A stretch of DNA of 64,000 nucleotides from Streptomyces sp. NBC_01381. Lineage in GTDB: Bacteria; Actinomycetota; Actinomycetes; Streptomycetales; Streptomycetaceae. Shown piece by piece: positions 53,290-61,011 of this stretch (position 1 is the first letter of the stretch; each line of letters opens with the position of its first letter). The stretch is taken from assembly GCF_026340305.1 (NCBI RefSeq), contig NZ_JAPEPI010000001.1, positions 3,906,001 to 3,970,000 of the forward strand, written 5' to 3'. The notes beneath the pieces were generated by a model. It worked only from the letters and a program-made list of their open reading frames with translations, made no database searches and was not told the DNA's origin. Both the position numbers and the translations under genes were made by a program.

Positions 53290-53325
53290 CTTCCCCGGCC
53301 GTTCACACAACGTCGGCCGGGGAAG
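53290..53325 (+). terminator. 12-bp hairpin after the aro operon
   Basis: CTTCCCCGGCCG (53290-53301) pairs perfectly with CGGCCGGGGAAG (53314-53325) around a 12-nt loop. A second small stem, GTACC/GGTAC (53326-53339), follows at once. There is no U-tract. It is the likely end of the aroCKB transcript. Confidence 0.6.
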
Positions 53326-53396
53326 GTACCGTTCGGTACGGGTGGCCCCGGCCGCCGCCCGACCAGCGTCAGTCGCACGAGACGGAGTGGCACCGG

Positions 53397-54314
53397 ATGC
53401 AGCACGCAGTGGGATCTCCGCTGCCGCCGCCCCATCAGCCGGGGCACGGACCGGCCACCGGCTGGTCCCCGGCCGCACACCACCCGAGCGGTCCGCCGCC
53501 GGGTGCCGCGCCGGGCGGCCCCCCGCCTCCCGCACCGGGCTTCGCGGGCGCGCCGGGCACGGCCCAGCACCCGCACGCCCCGACGCCGCAGCACGCGGGC
53601 CCGGGCGTCCCGCAGCCCCAGCACAACCACGTCCCCGGCGTCCCCGGCGCTCCCGTGCCGCCGACCCCGGACACGACGGGCCACATCCAGCTCCCGCCCG
53701 GCGGCCCCGTCGCCATGCCGAGCCCGCCGCCCGGCATGGCCCAGGCGGACACCGGGGCCACCACGCTCGCCGTCCTGCTGATCGGCCCCGCGGGTGCGGG
53801 CAAGACGAGCGTCGCCAAGTTCTGGGCTGAACACCGCCGTGTGCCGACGGCCCACATCAGCCTCGACGACGTACGCGAATGGGTGCGCTCGGGCTTCGCG
53901 GACCCCCAGTCGGGCTGGAACGACCACTCGGAGGCCCAGTACCGCCTGGCCCGCCGCACCTGCGGCTTCGCCGCGCGCAACTTCCTGGCCAACGGCATCT
54001 CCTGCATCCTCGACGACGCGGTCTTCCCCGACCGCCCGGTCGTCGGCCTCGGCGGCTGGAAGCGCCACGTGGGCCCCGGCCTGCTGCCCGTCGTCCTCCT
54101 CCCCGGCCTGGAGATCGTCCTGGAGCGCAACGCGGAGCGCAGCGGCAACCGCCGCCTCACGGACGAGGAAGTGGCCCGCATCCACGGCCGCATGGCCGGC
54201 TGGTACGGCTCGGGCCTCCCGATCATCGACAACTCCCAACTGGACGTCCCCGCAACGGCCCGAGTCCTGGACGACGTCCTGGCCCGCTCGATCGCGAGCC
54301 CGCCGAAGTGGTAG
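53397..54314 (+). CDS. P-loop kinase-like ATP-binding protein with Pro-rich N-terminus
   Basis: This 305-residue protein has a ~115-residue low-complexity head of Pro, Gly, His and Ala. A nucleoside-kinase-like domain follows: Walker A GPAGAGKTSVAKFWAEH at about residue 128, ISLDDVREWVRSGFADP, CILDDAVFPDRP (Walker B-like) and an Arg-rich LID-like ERNAERSGNRRLTDEE. This is the general pattern of zeta-toxin-like or polynucleotide kinase-like phosphotransferases, but the substrate is unknown. No antitoxin-like neighbour is seen. ATG 53397 has GGAG about 10 nt upstream. It lies alone between the aro and efp clusters. Confidence 0.7.
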   Translation: MQHAVGSPLPPPHQPGHGPATGWSPAAHHPSGPPPGAAPGGPPPPAPGFAGAPGTAQHPHAPTPQHAGPGVPQPQHNHVPGVPGAPVPPTPDTTGHIQLPPGGPVAMPSPPPGMAQADTGATTLAVLLIGPAGAGKTSVAKFWAEHRRVPTAHISLDDVREWVRSGFADPQSGWNDHSEAQYRLARRTCGFAARNFLANGISCILDDAVFPDRPVVGLGGWKRHVGPGLLPVVLLPGLEIVLERNAERSGNRRLTDEEVARIHGRMAGWYGSGLPIIDNSQLDVPATARVLDDVLARSIASPPKW

Positions 54315-54409
54315 CGCGGGCCCCCGCCTGACGCCTCGGGGACGTCCCGGGCCGCTCGGTCGGGTGCGCTGAACGGGCCGTCCGTCGCCGCCGCTCATAG
54401 GCTCGTCCC

Positions 54410-55516
54410 ATGTCAGAGGTCTACGCGGCCCGCCGTGAGCGGCTGAGGGAGCGTTGTGCCGCGGGTGGCAGCGCGTCGGCGTTGGTGTCCCGTCCCGCCA
54501 ACGTGCGGTATCTCGCGGGGGCGGCGCCCCTCGGGGCTGTGCTTCTGCTGGGCAGGGGCGAGGATCTGCTGGTCTGCGGGCGGCCGCCCGGTGACGAGCA
54601 GGGTGCGGGGCGGCCCGACGAGGCGCTGCGCGTGCAGGTGCTCGACGGGCCCGGTGGGGATCCCGCCGTGGCGGGCGCCGACTTCGCGGCAGCGCAGGGC
54701 GTCGAGACGCTCGCCGTGGAGGAGCACCACCTGACGGTCGCCCGGCATCGCGCGATGGGTTCGGTCGCGCCCCGGCTGCGTCTCGCGGATCTCGGGGGAG
54801 CGGTCGAGCAGCTGCGGCTGATCAAGGACGAGGAGGAGATCTCCTGTCTGCGGATCGCCTCCGAGATCGCGGACCAGGCGCTGAGCGAGCTCCTGGAGTC
54901 GATTCTCGTGGGGCGGACCGAGCGTCACCTCGCGCTGGAACTGGAACGTCGACTTGTCGACCACGGTGCGGACGGGCCCGCCTTTGCGACCTCCGTCGGC
55001 ACCGGACCCAACTCCGGGCGCGGCGGCCACCGCCCCTCCGACCGGCGCGTCGAGGAGGGCGACTTCCTCTCCGTATGCCTGGGCGCGATCTACGGCGGCT
55101 ACCGTTGCGAGATCGGGCGTACGTTCGTCATCGGTACGTCGCCCGCGGACTGGCAGATCGAGTTGTACGACCTCGTCTTCGCCGCTCAGCGGGCGGGCAG
55201 GGAGGCGCTCGGGCCGGGTGCCGCCTACCGTGACATCGACCGCGCGGCACGGCACGTACTGGACTCGGCGGGGTATGCGGACGGCCTTGCTCCACTGATG
55301 GGACACGGGCTGGGGCTCGAAATCGACGAGGACCCGCAGTTGGCGCCCGCGGCCATGGGTAAACTGGACGTCTGCGTGCCGGTCACCGTCGAACCGGGGG
55401 TTCACCTCCCGGGACGGGGTGGTGTCCGGATCGATGACACGCTCGTCGTGCGCCCCGAGGCGGACGGCGGACCCGAGCTACTCACCATTACGACCAAGGA
55501 GCTGCTCGCGCTCTAG
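54410..55516 (+). CDS. Peptidase M24 (aminopeptidase P)-like protein with substituted metal ligands
   Basis: This 368-residue protein has a creatinase-like N-terminal domain (about 1-125) and an M24 pita-bread domain. In active aminopeptidase P/prolidase the dimetal site is D-D-H-E-E. Here the positions read Cys223 (in LSVCLGA), Glu234 (in YRCEIGRT), His299 (in MGHGLGLE), Glu328 (in TVEPGV) and Asp342 (in VRIDD). Three of five ligands are therefore changed, so it may bind metal differently, have another activity, or be a non-catalytic homologue. The conserved position before efp in Streptomyces argues that it is functional. ATG 54410 starts MSEVYAARRERL. Confidence 0.85.
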   Translation: MSEVYAARRERLRERCAAGGSASALVSRPANVRYLAGAAPLGAVLLLGRGEDLLVCGRPPGDEQGAGRPDEALRVQVLDGPGGDPAVAGADFAAAQGVETLAVEEHHLTVARHRAMGSVAPRLRLADLGGAVEQLRLIKDEEEISCLRIASEIADQALSELLESILVGRTERHLALELERRLVDHGADGPAFATSVGTGPNSGRGGHRPSDRRVEEGDFLSVCLGAIYGGYRCEIGRTFVIGTSPADWQIELYDLVFAAQRAGREALGPGAAYRDIDRAARHVLDSAGYADGLAPLMGHGLGLEIDEDPQLAPAAMGKLDVCVPVTVEPGVHLPGRGGVRIDDTLVVRPEADGGPELLTITTKELLAL

Positions 55517-55575
55517 CTTTCAGCTGTTGCGCGTGCCCCGGGGTCGTCCACGTCAGTCCAGGAGATTCCGCAACC

Positions 55576-56142
55576 GTGGCTTCCACGAACGACCTCAAGA
55601 ACGGCCTGGTGCTCAAGCTCGACGGGGGCCAGCTCTGGTCCGTCGTCGAGTTCCAGCACGTCAAGCCCGGCAAGGGCCCCGCCTTTGTGCGCACCAAGCT
55701 CAAGAACGTGCTGTCCGGCAAGGTCGTCGACAAGACCTTCAACGCCGGCGTCAAGGTCGAGACGGCCACGATCGACAAGCGCGACATGCAGTTCTCGTAC
55801 ATGGACGGCGACTACTTCGTCTTCATGGACATGGAGACCTACGACCAGCTGCACGTCGACCGCAAGGCCGTCGGTGACGCCGCCAACTTCCTGATCGAGG
55901 GCTTCACCGCCACCGTCGCGCAGCACGAGGGCGCGGTGCTCTTCGTCGAGCTGCCGGCCGCCGTCGAGCTCGTCGTGAAGGAGACCGAGCCCGGCGTCCA
56001 GGGCGACCGCTCCACCGGCGGCACCAAGCCCGCCACGCTGGAGACCGACCACCAGATCCAGGTGCCGCTCTTCATCACCACCGGCGAGAAGATCAAGGTC
56101 GACACCCGCGACAGCAGCTACCTCGGCCGGGTGAACAGCTAA
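55576..56142 (+). CDS. efp: Translation elongation factor P
   Basis: This 188-residue EF-P rescues ribosomes stalled at polyproline. It has three beta-barrel domains. The domain I loop HVKPGKGPAF carries the tip residue Lys33, the position modified in many bacteria. The OB-type C-terminus ends KVDTRDSSYLGRVNS. The GTG at 55576 has AGGAG upstream. The nusB GTG starts 2 nt after its stop, so they form an operon. Confidence 0.97.
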   Translation: MASTNDLKNGLVLKLDGGQLWSVVEFQHVKPGKGPAFVRTKLKNVLSGKVVDKTFNAGVKVETATIDKRDMQFSYMDGDYFVFMDMETYDQLHVDRKAVGDAANFLIEGFTATVAQHEGAVLFVELPAAVELVVKETEPGVQGDRSTGGTKPATLETDHQIQVPLFITTGEKIKVDTRDSSYLGRVNS

Positions 56143-56144
56143 CC

Positions 56145-56579
56145 GTGGCTGCTCGTAATACGGCCCGCAAGCGCGCCTTCCAGATCCTCTTCGAGGCCGA
56201 CCAGCGGGGGGCCGACGTCGTGACGGTCCTCGCGGACTGGGTGCGCCACTCGCGGTCCGACACCCGGCAGCCGCCGGTGAGCGAGTACACCATGGAGCTG
56301 GTCGAGGGGTACGCGGAGCACGCGCGCCACATCGACGAGCTGATCTCCCAGTACGCCGTCGGGTGGACCCTCGACCGGATGCCGGTCGTGGACCGCAACA
56401 TCCTGCGGCTCGGCGCGTACGAGCTGATCTGGGTGGACGGGACGCCCGACGCGGTGGTCCTGGACGAGGCCGTCCAGCTCGCCAAGGAGTTCTCGACGGA
56501 CGATTCGCCGTCCTTCGTCAACGGCCTTCTCGGCCGTTTCAAGGACCTCAAGCCGGGGCTGCGACGCGACGAGTCGTGA
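56145..56579 (+). CDS. nusB: Transcription antitermination factor NusB
   Basis: This 144-residue all-helical protein binds boxA RNA with S10 in rRNA antitermination complexes. It begins AARNTARKRAFQILFEADQRG, the conserved family start, and includes PVVDRNILRLGAYEL and EAVQLAKEFSTDDSPSFVNGLL. The GTG follows the efp stop by 2 nt. It is convergent with bldD, and two strong hairpins lie between. Confidence 0.96.
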   Translation: MAARNTARKRAFQILFEADQRGADVVTVLADWVRHSRSDTRQPPVSEYTMELVEGYAEHARHIDELISQYAVGWTLDRMPVVDRNILRLGAYELIWVDGTPDAVVLDEAVQLAKEFSTDDSPSFVNGLLGRFKDLKPGLRRDES

Positions 56580-56598
56580 CCTGAGCTCACAGGCCGTA

Positions 56599-56633
56599 CA
56601 GAGGGCCCGCAGCCACGCGCTGCGGGCCCTCTG
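56599..56633 (+). terminator. 14-bp hairpin after nusB
   Basis: CAGAGGGCCCGCAG (56599-56612) pairs perfectly with CTGCGGGCCCTCTG (56620-56633) around a 7-nt loop, 20 nt after the nusB stop. Flanking GTACA/GCGTAC bases can extend the base of the stem. Confidence 0.75.
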
Positions 56634-56704
56634 GCGTACGCGGGCGACCACGGGCGCCCCAGGGGTGCCCGTGGGTCTCCCAGGCGCTCCTCGGGGCGCA
56701 CAAA

Positions 56705-56750
56705 GCCGCCGGGGTGGCCGGAACCGATCGGTTCCGGCCACCCCGGCGGC
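56705..56750. terminator. 46-bp perfect palindrome downstream of bldD
   Basis: From GCCGCCGGGGTGG at 56705 to CCACCCCGGCGGC at 56750 the sequence equals its own reverse complement, with 23-bp arms and centre CCGATCGG. It lies 30 nt after the bldD stop on the minus strand and can form a very long hairpin. It is likely the bldD terminator and a bidirectional barrier. Confidence 0.7.
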
Positions 56751-56780
56751 ACGTTTCTGCTGAGCTCTTCCCTTGCGGGA

Positions 56781-57281
56781 TCAGACGTCGTCGTGGGCGA
56801 CGGCGCGACGCGCGTCGGCGTCCAGGACGCCCCAGCTGATCAGCTGCTCGGTGAGGACCGAGGGCGACTGGTCGTAGATGACGGCGAGGGTGCGCAGGTC
56901 GTCCTGGCGGATCGAGAGCACCTTGCCGTTGTAGTCACCGCGCTGCGACTGGATCGTGGCCGCGTACCGCTGGAGGGGGCCCGCCTTCTCGGCCGGCACG
57001 TGCGCGAGGCGCTCCAGGTCGAGGACGAGCTTGGGCGGCGGCTCGGCGGCGCCGCCCGGAGCGGTACCGGGCAGCAGCTCCTGGACCGGGACTCCGTAGA
57101 AGTCCGCCAGCTCGGCGAGGCGCTGTACGGTCACGGCGCGGTCGCCGCGCTCGTACGAGCCGACCACTACCGCCTTCCAGCGACCCTGGGACTTTTCCTC
57201 GACGCCGTGGAGGGAAAGGCCCTGCTGGGTGCGGATGGCGCGGAGCTTGGCCCCGAGCTGTTTGGCGTATTCGCTGGACAT
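56781..57281 (-). CDS. bldD: Developmental master regulator BldD
   Basis: This 166-residue repressor blocks sporulation genes during vegetative growth. The N-terminal Xre-type HTH (about 1-75) begins MSSEYAKQLGAKLRAIRTQ. The C-terminal domain contains the c-di-GMP-binding signature R114-G-D116, eight residues, then R125-Q-D-D128, exactly the RxD-X8-RxxD pattern known from S. coelicolor BldD, so four c-di-GMP molecules should bridge a dimer. ATG 57281 has GGGGAG 5 nt upstream; an in-frame start 24 nt earlier is less likely. Its promoter region carries a BldD-like operator, consistent with autoregulation. It is divergent from pyrR. Confidence 0.98.
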   Translation of the reverse strand: MSSEYAKQLGAKLRAIRTQQGLSLHGVEEKSQGRWKAVVVGSYERGDRAVTVQRLAELADFYGVPVQELLPGTAPGGAAEPPPKLVLDLERLAHVPAEKAGPLQRYAATIQSQRGDYNGKVLSIRQDDLRTLAVIYDQSPSVLTEQLISWGVLDADARRAVAHDDV

Positions 57282-57327
57282 AAAGCTCCCCGGACGCTGG
57301 GACAACGTGCGGCTCCGCCGCGCTGCT

Positions 57328-57371
57328 GGTAACTCACTGTGAGGTTACGCAGCGTTACTTGGCTGCGTCAA
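57328..57371 (-). promoter_or_regulatory. bldD promoter with candidate BldD operator
   Basis: On the minus strand, TTGACG (57371-57366) and TAACCT (57347-57342) are 18 nt apart, a good HrdB-type promoter. Just downstream, AGTGAGTTACC (57338-57328) is close to the BldD half-site consensus AGTgA-n-TCACc and would overlap the transcription start. That position fits the known autorepression of bldD in S. coelicolor. Two further GTTAC-type repeats overlap the promoter. Confidence 0.65.
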
Positions 57372-57408
57372 GCCGAATGGTCCGTACCGCCCCTTCCGAG
57401 GGGGGTCG

Positions 57409-57438
57409 TGACCGGCGGTGTTGCCACTGCTGGTACCG
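57409..57438 (+). promoter_or_regulatory. Candidate promoter of the pyr operon
   Basis: TGACCG (57409-57414) and TACCGT (57433-57438) are 18 nt apart. A start near 57445 would place the whole PyrR-type hairpin at 57455-57496 in the leader. Confidence 0.45.
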
Positions 57439-57454
57439 TTGATGGCGCAAATCC

Positions 57455-57496
57455 GACGTCCTTTAAGGTCCGTCCCGTGAGGCGGAGAAGGAGGTC
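57455..57496 (+). promoter_or_regulatory. PyrR-binding leader hairpin covering the pyrR ribosome-binding site
   Basis: GACGTCCTT (57455-57463) can pair with AAGGAGGTC (57488-57496) with one mismatch, and CCG (57470-57472) with CGG (57483-57485). This exposes the loop TCCCGTGAGG, which fits the PyrR-binding loop pattern UCCNGNGAGG. The 3' arm contains the Shine-Dalgarno AAGGAGG of pyrR. PyrR with UMP should stabilise the hairpin and block translation, as reported for mycobacterial pyrR. No terminator partner is seen, so control is probably translational. Confidence 0.75.
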
Positions 57497-57504
57497 CGTT
57501 TCAT

Positions 57505-58077
57505 ATGGACACGCACGACACGAATGAACCCGATGTCGCCCGGCCCGTGCTCGAAGGCCCGGACATCGCACGGGTGTTGACCCGTATCGCCCACGAGATC
57601 GTCGAGCGCGCCAAGGGCGCGGACGATGTGGTGCTGCTCGGCATTCCCACCCGCGGCGTCTTCCTCGCCCGGCGCCTCGCCGAGAAGCTCGAAGAGATCA
57701 CCGGACGGAAGATCCCGGTCGGCTCACTCGACATCACCATGTACCGCGACGATCTGCGCATGCATCCGCCGCGCGCACTCGCCCGCACCGAGATCCCCGG
57801 TGACGGCATCGACGGCCGCCTCGTCGTCCTCGTCGACGACGTGCTCTTCTCCGGTCGCACCATCCGCGCCGCCCTCGACGGTCTGAACGACATCGGGCGC
57901 CCGCGCGCGGTGCAGCTCGCCGTCCTCGTCGACCGCGGCCACCGCGAACTCCCGATCCGCGCCGACTACGTCGGCAAGAACCTCCCCACGTCGCTGCGGG
58001 AGACGGTCAAGGTGCAGCTCGCCGAGGAGGACGGCCGGGACGCCGTACTGCTCGGTGCCAAGCCCGCCTCCGCGTAA
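57505..58077 (+). CDS. pyrR: Pyrimidine operon regulator PyrR (bifunctional uracil phosphoribosyltransferase)
   Basis: This 190-residue type I phosphoribosyltransferase-fold protein binds pyr mRNA in response to UMP/PRPP. The PRPP loop is LVVLVDDVLFSGRTIRAA. The flexible hood MYRDDLRMHPPRAL and the substrate region DRGHRELPIRADYVGKNLP are as in other PyrR proteins. A basic surface can be inferred but not seen. ATG 57505 has AAGGAGG 9-10 nt upstream inside the leader hairpin. It is the first gene of the pyrimidine operon and would repress its own synthesis. Confidence 0.96.
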   Translation: MDTHDTNEPDVARPVLEGPDIARVLTRIAHEIVERAKGADDVVLLGIPTRGVFLARRLAEKLEEITGRKIPVGSLDITMYRDDLRMHPPRALARTEIPGDGIDGRLVVLVDDVLFSGRTIRAALDGLNDIGRPRAVQLAVLVDRGHRELPIRADYVGKNLPTSLRETVKVQLAEEDGRDAVLLGAKPASA

Positions 58078-58158
58078 GACCGGCTTCCCCACGGGCCCCG
58101 GGGCACACCCCTGCGCGCCCGCGTGCCCGCACACCTCCTCATCACGGAGTACACCCAG

Positions 58159-59145
58159 ATGATGCGACACCTCATCTCGGCCGCCGACCTCACCCGCGAC
58201 GACGCCGTTCTCATCCTCGACACCGCCGAGGAGATGGCCCGGGTCGCCGACCGGCCGATCAAGAAGCTGCCCGCGCTGCGCGGCCGTACGATCTGCAACC
58301 TCTTCTTCGAGGACTCGACCCGGACCCGGATCTCCTTCGAAGCCGCCGAGAAGCGCCTCTCCGCGGATGTCATCAACTTCGCCGCCAAGGGATCCAGCGT
58401 CTCCAAGGGCGAATCCCTGAAGGACACCGCCCAGACCCTGGAGGCGATGGGCGTCGACGCCGTCGTCATCCGGCACGGCGCGTCCGGCGCCCCCTACCGG
58501 CTCGCCACCTCCGGCTGGATCGACGCCCCCGTGATCAACGCGGGCGACGGCACCCACCAGCACCCCACGCAGGCCCTGCTGGACGCCTTCACCATGCGGC
58601 GCCGCCTCGTCGGCAAGGACGAGGGCCTCGGCCAGGACCTCAGCGGCAAGCGCGTCACCCTCGTCGGCGACGTCCTGCACAGCCGCGTCGCGCGCTCCAA
58701 CGTCGACCTGCTGCACACCCTCGGCGCCGAGGTCACCCTGGTCGCCCCGCCCACGCTCGTGCCGGTCGGCGTGGAGAGCTGGCCCTGCGACGTGTCGTAC
58801 GACCTGGACCGGGTGCTCCCGAAGTCCGACGCCGTGATGATGCTGCGGGTGCAGCGCGAGCGCATGAACGCCGCGTTCTTCCCCACCGAGCGCGAGTACT
58901 CGCGCCGCTACGGCCTGGACGGCGAGCGCATGGCGAAGATGCCCGCGCACGCCATCGTGATGCACCCCGGCCCGATGGTCCGCGGCATGGAGATCACCGC
59001 CGAGGTCGCCGACTCCGACCGCTGCACGGTCATCGAGCAGGTCGCCAACGGCGTCCACACCCGGATGGCCGTTCTCTATCTGCTCCTGGGCGGGAATGAA
59101 CCCGCCGTCACCCACACCCGCCCCACCGGTTCCGAGGAGAAGTAA
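58159..59145 (+). CDS. pyrB: Aspartate carbamoyltransferase catalytic subunit
   Basis: This 328-residue enzyme joins carbamoyl phosphate and aspartate. The carbamoyl-phosphate motif is FFEDSTRTRISFE. The second-subunit loop is SSVSKGESLKDT, the HQHPTQALLD motif is intact, and the aspartate-binding loop follows LLRVQRERM. Start codons ATG 58159 and ATG 58162 are adjacent; GGAG lies 9 nt before the first, which I use. No regulatory pyrI gene is present, as usual for actinobacteria. pyrC starts 4 nt after its stop. Confidence 0.97.
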   Translation: MMRHLISAADLTRDDAVLILDTAEEMARVADRPIKKLPALRGRTICNLFFEDSTRTRISFEAAEKRLSADVINFAAKGSSVSKGESLKDTAQTLEAMGVDAVVIRHGASGAPYRLATSGWIDAPVINAGDGTHQHPTQALLDAFTMRRRLVGKDEGLGQDLSGKRVTLVGDVLHSRVARSNVDLLHTLGAEVTLVAPPTLVPVGVESWPCDVSYDLDRVLPKSDAVMMLRVQRERMNAAFFPTEREYSRRYGLDGERMAKMPAHAIVMHPGPMVRGMEITAEVADSDRCTVIEQVANGVHTRMAVLYLLLGGNEPAVTHTRPTGSEEK

Positions 59146-59149
59146 GACC

Positions 59150-60436
59150 ATGAGCAAGACCCTGATCCGTGGTGCGAAGGTCCTTGGCGGCGAGCCCCAG
59201 GACGTCCTGATCGACGGCGAGACCATCATCGAGGTCGGCACCGGCATCGACGCGGGCGACGCCACCGTCGTCGAGGCCGAGGGCAAGGTCCTGCTGCCCG
59301 GCCTCGTCGACCTGCACACGCACCTGCGCGAGCCCGGCCGCGAGGACTCCGAGACCGTCCTGACCGGCACGCGGGCCGCAGCCAGCGGTGGCTACACCGC
59401 CGTGTTCGCCATGGCCAACACCTTCCCGGTCGCCGACACCGCCGGCGTCGTCGAGCAGGTCTACCGCCTGGGCAAGGAGTCCGGCTACGCGGACGTGCAG
59501 CCGATCGGCGCCGTCACCGTGGGCCTTGAGGGCAAGAAGCTCGCCGAGCTCGGCGCCATGCACGAGTCCGCCGCCGGAGTCACCGTCTTCTCCGACGACG
59601 GCAAGTGCGTCGACGACGCCGTGATCATGCGCCGTGCCCTGGAGTACGTGAAGGCCTTCAACGGCGTCGTCGCCCAGCACGCGCAGGAGCCCCGCCTCAC
59701 CGAGGGCGCCCAGATGAACGAGGGCGTCGTCTCCGCGGAGCTCGGCCTCGGCGGCTGGCCCGCCGTCGCCGAGGAGTCGATCATCGCGCGTGACGTGCTG
59801 CTCGCCGAGCACGTCGGCTCGCGGGTGCACATCTGCCACCTGTCGACCGCCGGGTCCGTCGAGATCGTCCGCTGGGCGAAGTCGCGCGGCATCGACGTGA
59901 CGGCGGAGGTCACGCCGCACCACCTCCTCCTCACCGACGAGCTGGTCCGCTCGTACAACCCCGTCTACAAGGTCAACCCGCCGCTGCGCACCGAGCGCGA
60001 CGTGATGGCGCTGCGCGAGGCGCTCGCCGACGGCACCATCGACATCGTCGCCACCGACCACGCGCCGCACCCGCACGAGGACAAGGACTGCGAGTGGGCC
60101 GCGGCCGCCATGGGCATGGTGGGCCTGGAGACCGCGCTCTCCGTCGTCCAGCAGACGATGGTCGAGACGGGCCTGCTCACCTGGGCCGCGGTCGCCGACC
60201 GGATGTCCGTCAAGCCCGCCGAGATCGGCGGGGCGTTGGGCCACGGCCGGCCCGTCTCGGAGGGTGAGCCCGCGAACCTCACGCTCGTCGATCCGGCATA
60301 CCGTGGGGTCGTGGACCCCGCGGGCTTCGCCTCGCGCAGCGGCAACACCCCCTACGAGGGCCGTGAGCTGCCGGGCCGCGTGACGCACACGTGGCTGCGG
60401 GGCCGCGCCACGCTCGTCGACGGGAAGCTCGCGTGA
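59150..60436 (+). CDS. pyrC: Dihydroorotase
   Basis: This 428-residue type I dihydroorotase of the amidohydrolase superfamily closes N-carbamoyl-aspartate to dihydroorotate. The metal-binding DLHTHLREPG, an SDDGKCVDDAV segment, HICHLSTAGSVE with later ligands, and the catalytic Asp in DIVATDHAPHPHEDK are all present. Such enzymes are often associated with PyrB. ATG 59150 has GAGGAG about 12 nt upstream. Its stop overlaps the next GTG (GTGA). Confidence 0.97.
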   Translation: MSKTLIRGAKVLGGEPQDVLIDGETIIEVGTGIDAGDATVVEAEGKVLLPGLVDLHTHLREPGREDSETVLTGTRAAASGGYTAVFAMANTFPVADTAGVVEQVYRLGKESGYADVQPIGAVTVGLEGKKLAELGAMHESAAGVTVFSDDGKCVDDAVIMRRALEYVKAFNGVVAQHAQEPRLTEGAQMNEGVVSAELGLGGWPAVAEESIIARDVLLAEHVGSRVHICHLSTAGSVEIVRWAKSRGIDVTAEVTPHHLLLTDELVRSYNPVYKVNPPLRTERDVMALREALADGTIDIVATDHAPHPHEDKDCEWAAAAMGMVGLETALSVVQQTMVETGLLTWAAVADRMSVKPAEIGGALGHGRPVSEGEPANLTLVDPAYRGVVDPAGFASRSGNTPYEGRELPGRVTHTWLRGRATLVDGKLA

Positions 60437-61011
60437 CATCTCTTCTGGAACTGGCCGCCGAGAAGGAATCGGCGGACGTGACCGACTGGGCCGCCCGCGC
60501 CGGCTGGGTCGTCGGACTCCTTCTCTTCATCGCGCTCGTCTACTGGCTGATGCGCGAGGGCTGGAAGTGGCGCGGCACGCTCCAGAGCGACCTGCCGCCG
60601 CTTCCCGTGGTGCCGGATGACGCGGGCCCGGCGAAACTTGAGCTCAGCGGCCGCTACCACGGCTCGACCTCGGCAGGGCAGTGGCTCGACCGCATCGTGG
60701 CGCACGGTCTCGGCACCCGCAGCCGCGTGGAGCTGACGCTCACGGACGCGGGCCTCGATGTCGTACGCCCCGGGGCCGCCGACTTCTTCGTCCCGGTGGC
60801 CCAGCTGCGCGAGGCCCGCCTCGACAAGGGCATCGCCGGCAAGGTCCTGGCCGAGGGCGGACTGCTGATCGTCACGTGGGAGCACGGCGAGAAGCTGATC
60901 GACTCCGGCTTCCGCTCGGACCACGCGGCCGAGCAGGCCGAGTGGGTCGAGGCCATCAACAACATGATCAACACCAGCACAACCGAAACGAAGGAAGGCA
61001 CCGCACGATGA
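60433..61011 (+). CDS. Membrane protein with bacterial PH-like domain in the pyr operon
   Basis: This 192-residue protein has an N-terminal membrane helix (WVVGLLLFIALVYWLM, about 25-41). A soluble beta-rich PH-like domain follows (GRYHGSTSAGQWLDRIVAHGLG and VELTLTDAGLDVVR strands) and a C-terminal helix rich in Glu/Thr. It is the same type of protein that separates pyrC from carA in mycobacteria, so the order is conserved across actinobacteria. It is not a known pyrimidine enzyme; it might anchor the pathway to the membrane, which is speculation. The start is coupled to pyrC by GTGA and its stop to carA by ATGA. Confidence 0.8.
   Translation: MTSLLELAAEKESADVTDWAARAGWVVGLLLFIALVYWLMREGWKWRGTLQSDLPPLPVVPDDAGPAKLELSGRYHGSTSAGQWLDRIVAHGLGTRSRVELTLTDAGLDVVRPGAADFFVPVAQLREARLDKGIAGKVLAEGGLLIVTWEHGEKLIDSGFRSDHAAEQAEWVEAINNMINTSTTETKEGTAR

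Noticed and set aside
53397..54314. Zeta-toxin of a toxin-antitoxin pair
   Set aside because: The kinase-like motifs fit loosely, but no small antitoxin gene is adjacent and the gene carries a long Pro-rich head in a core region.
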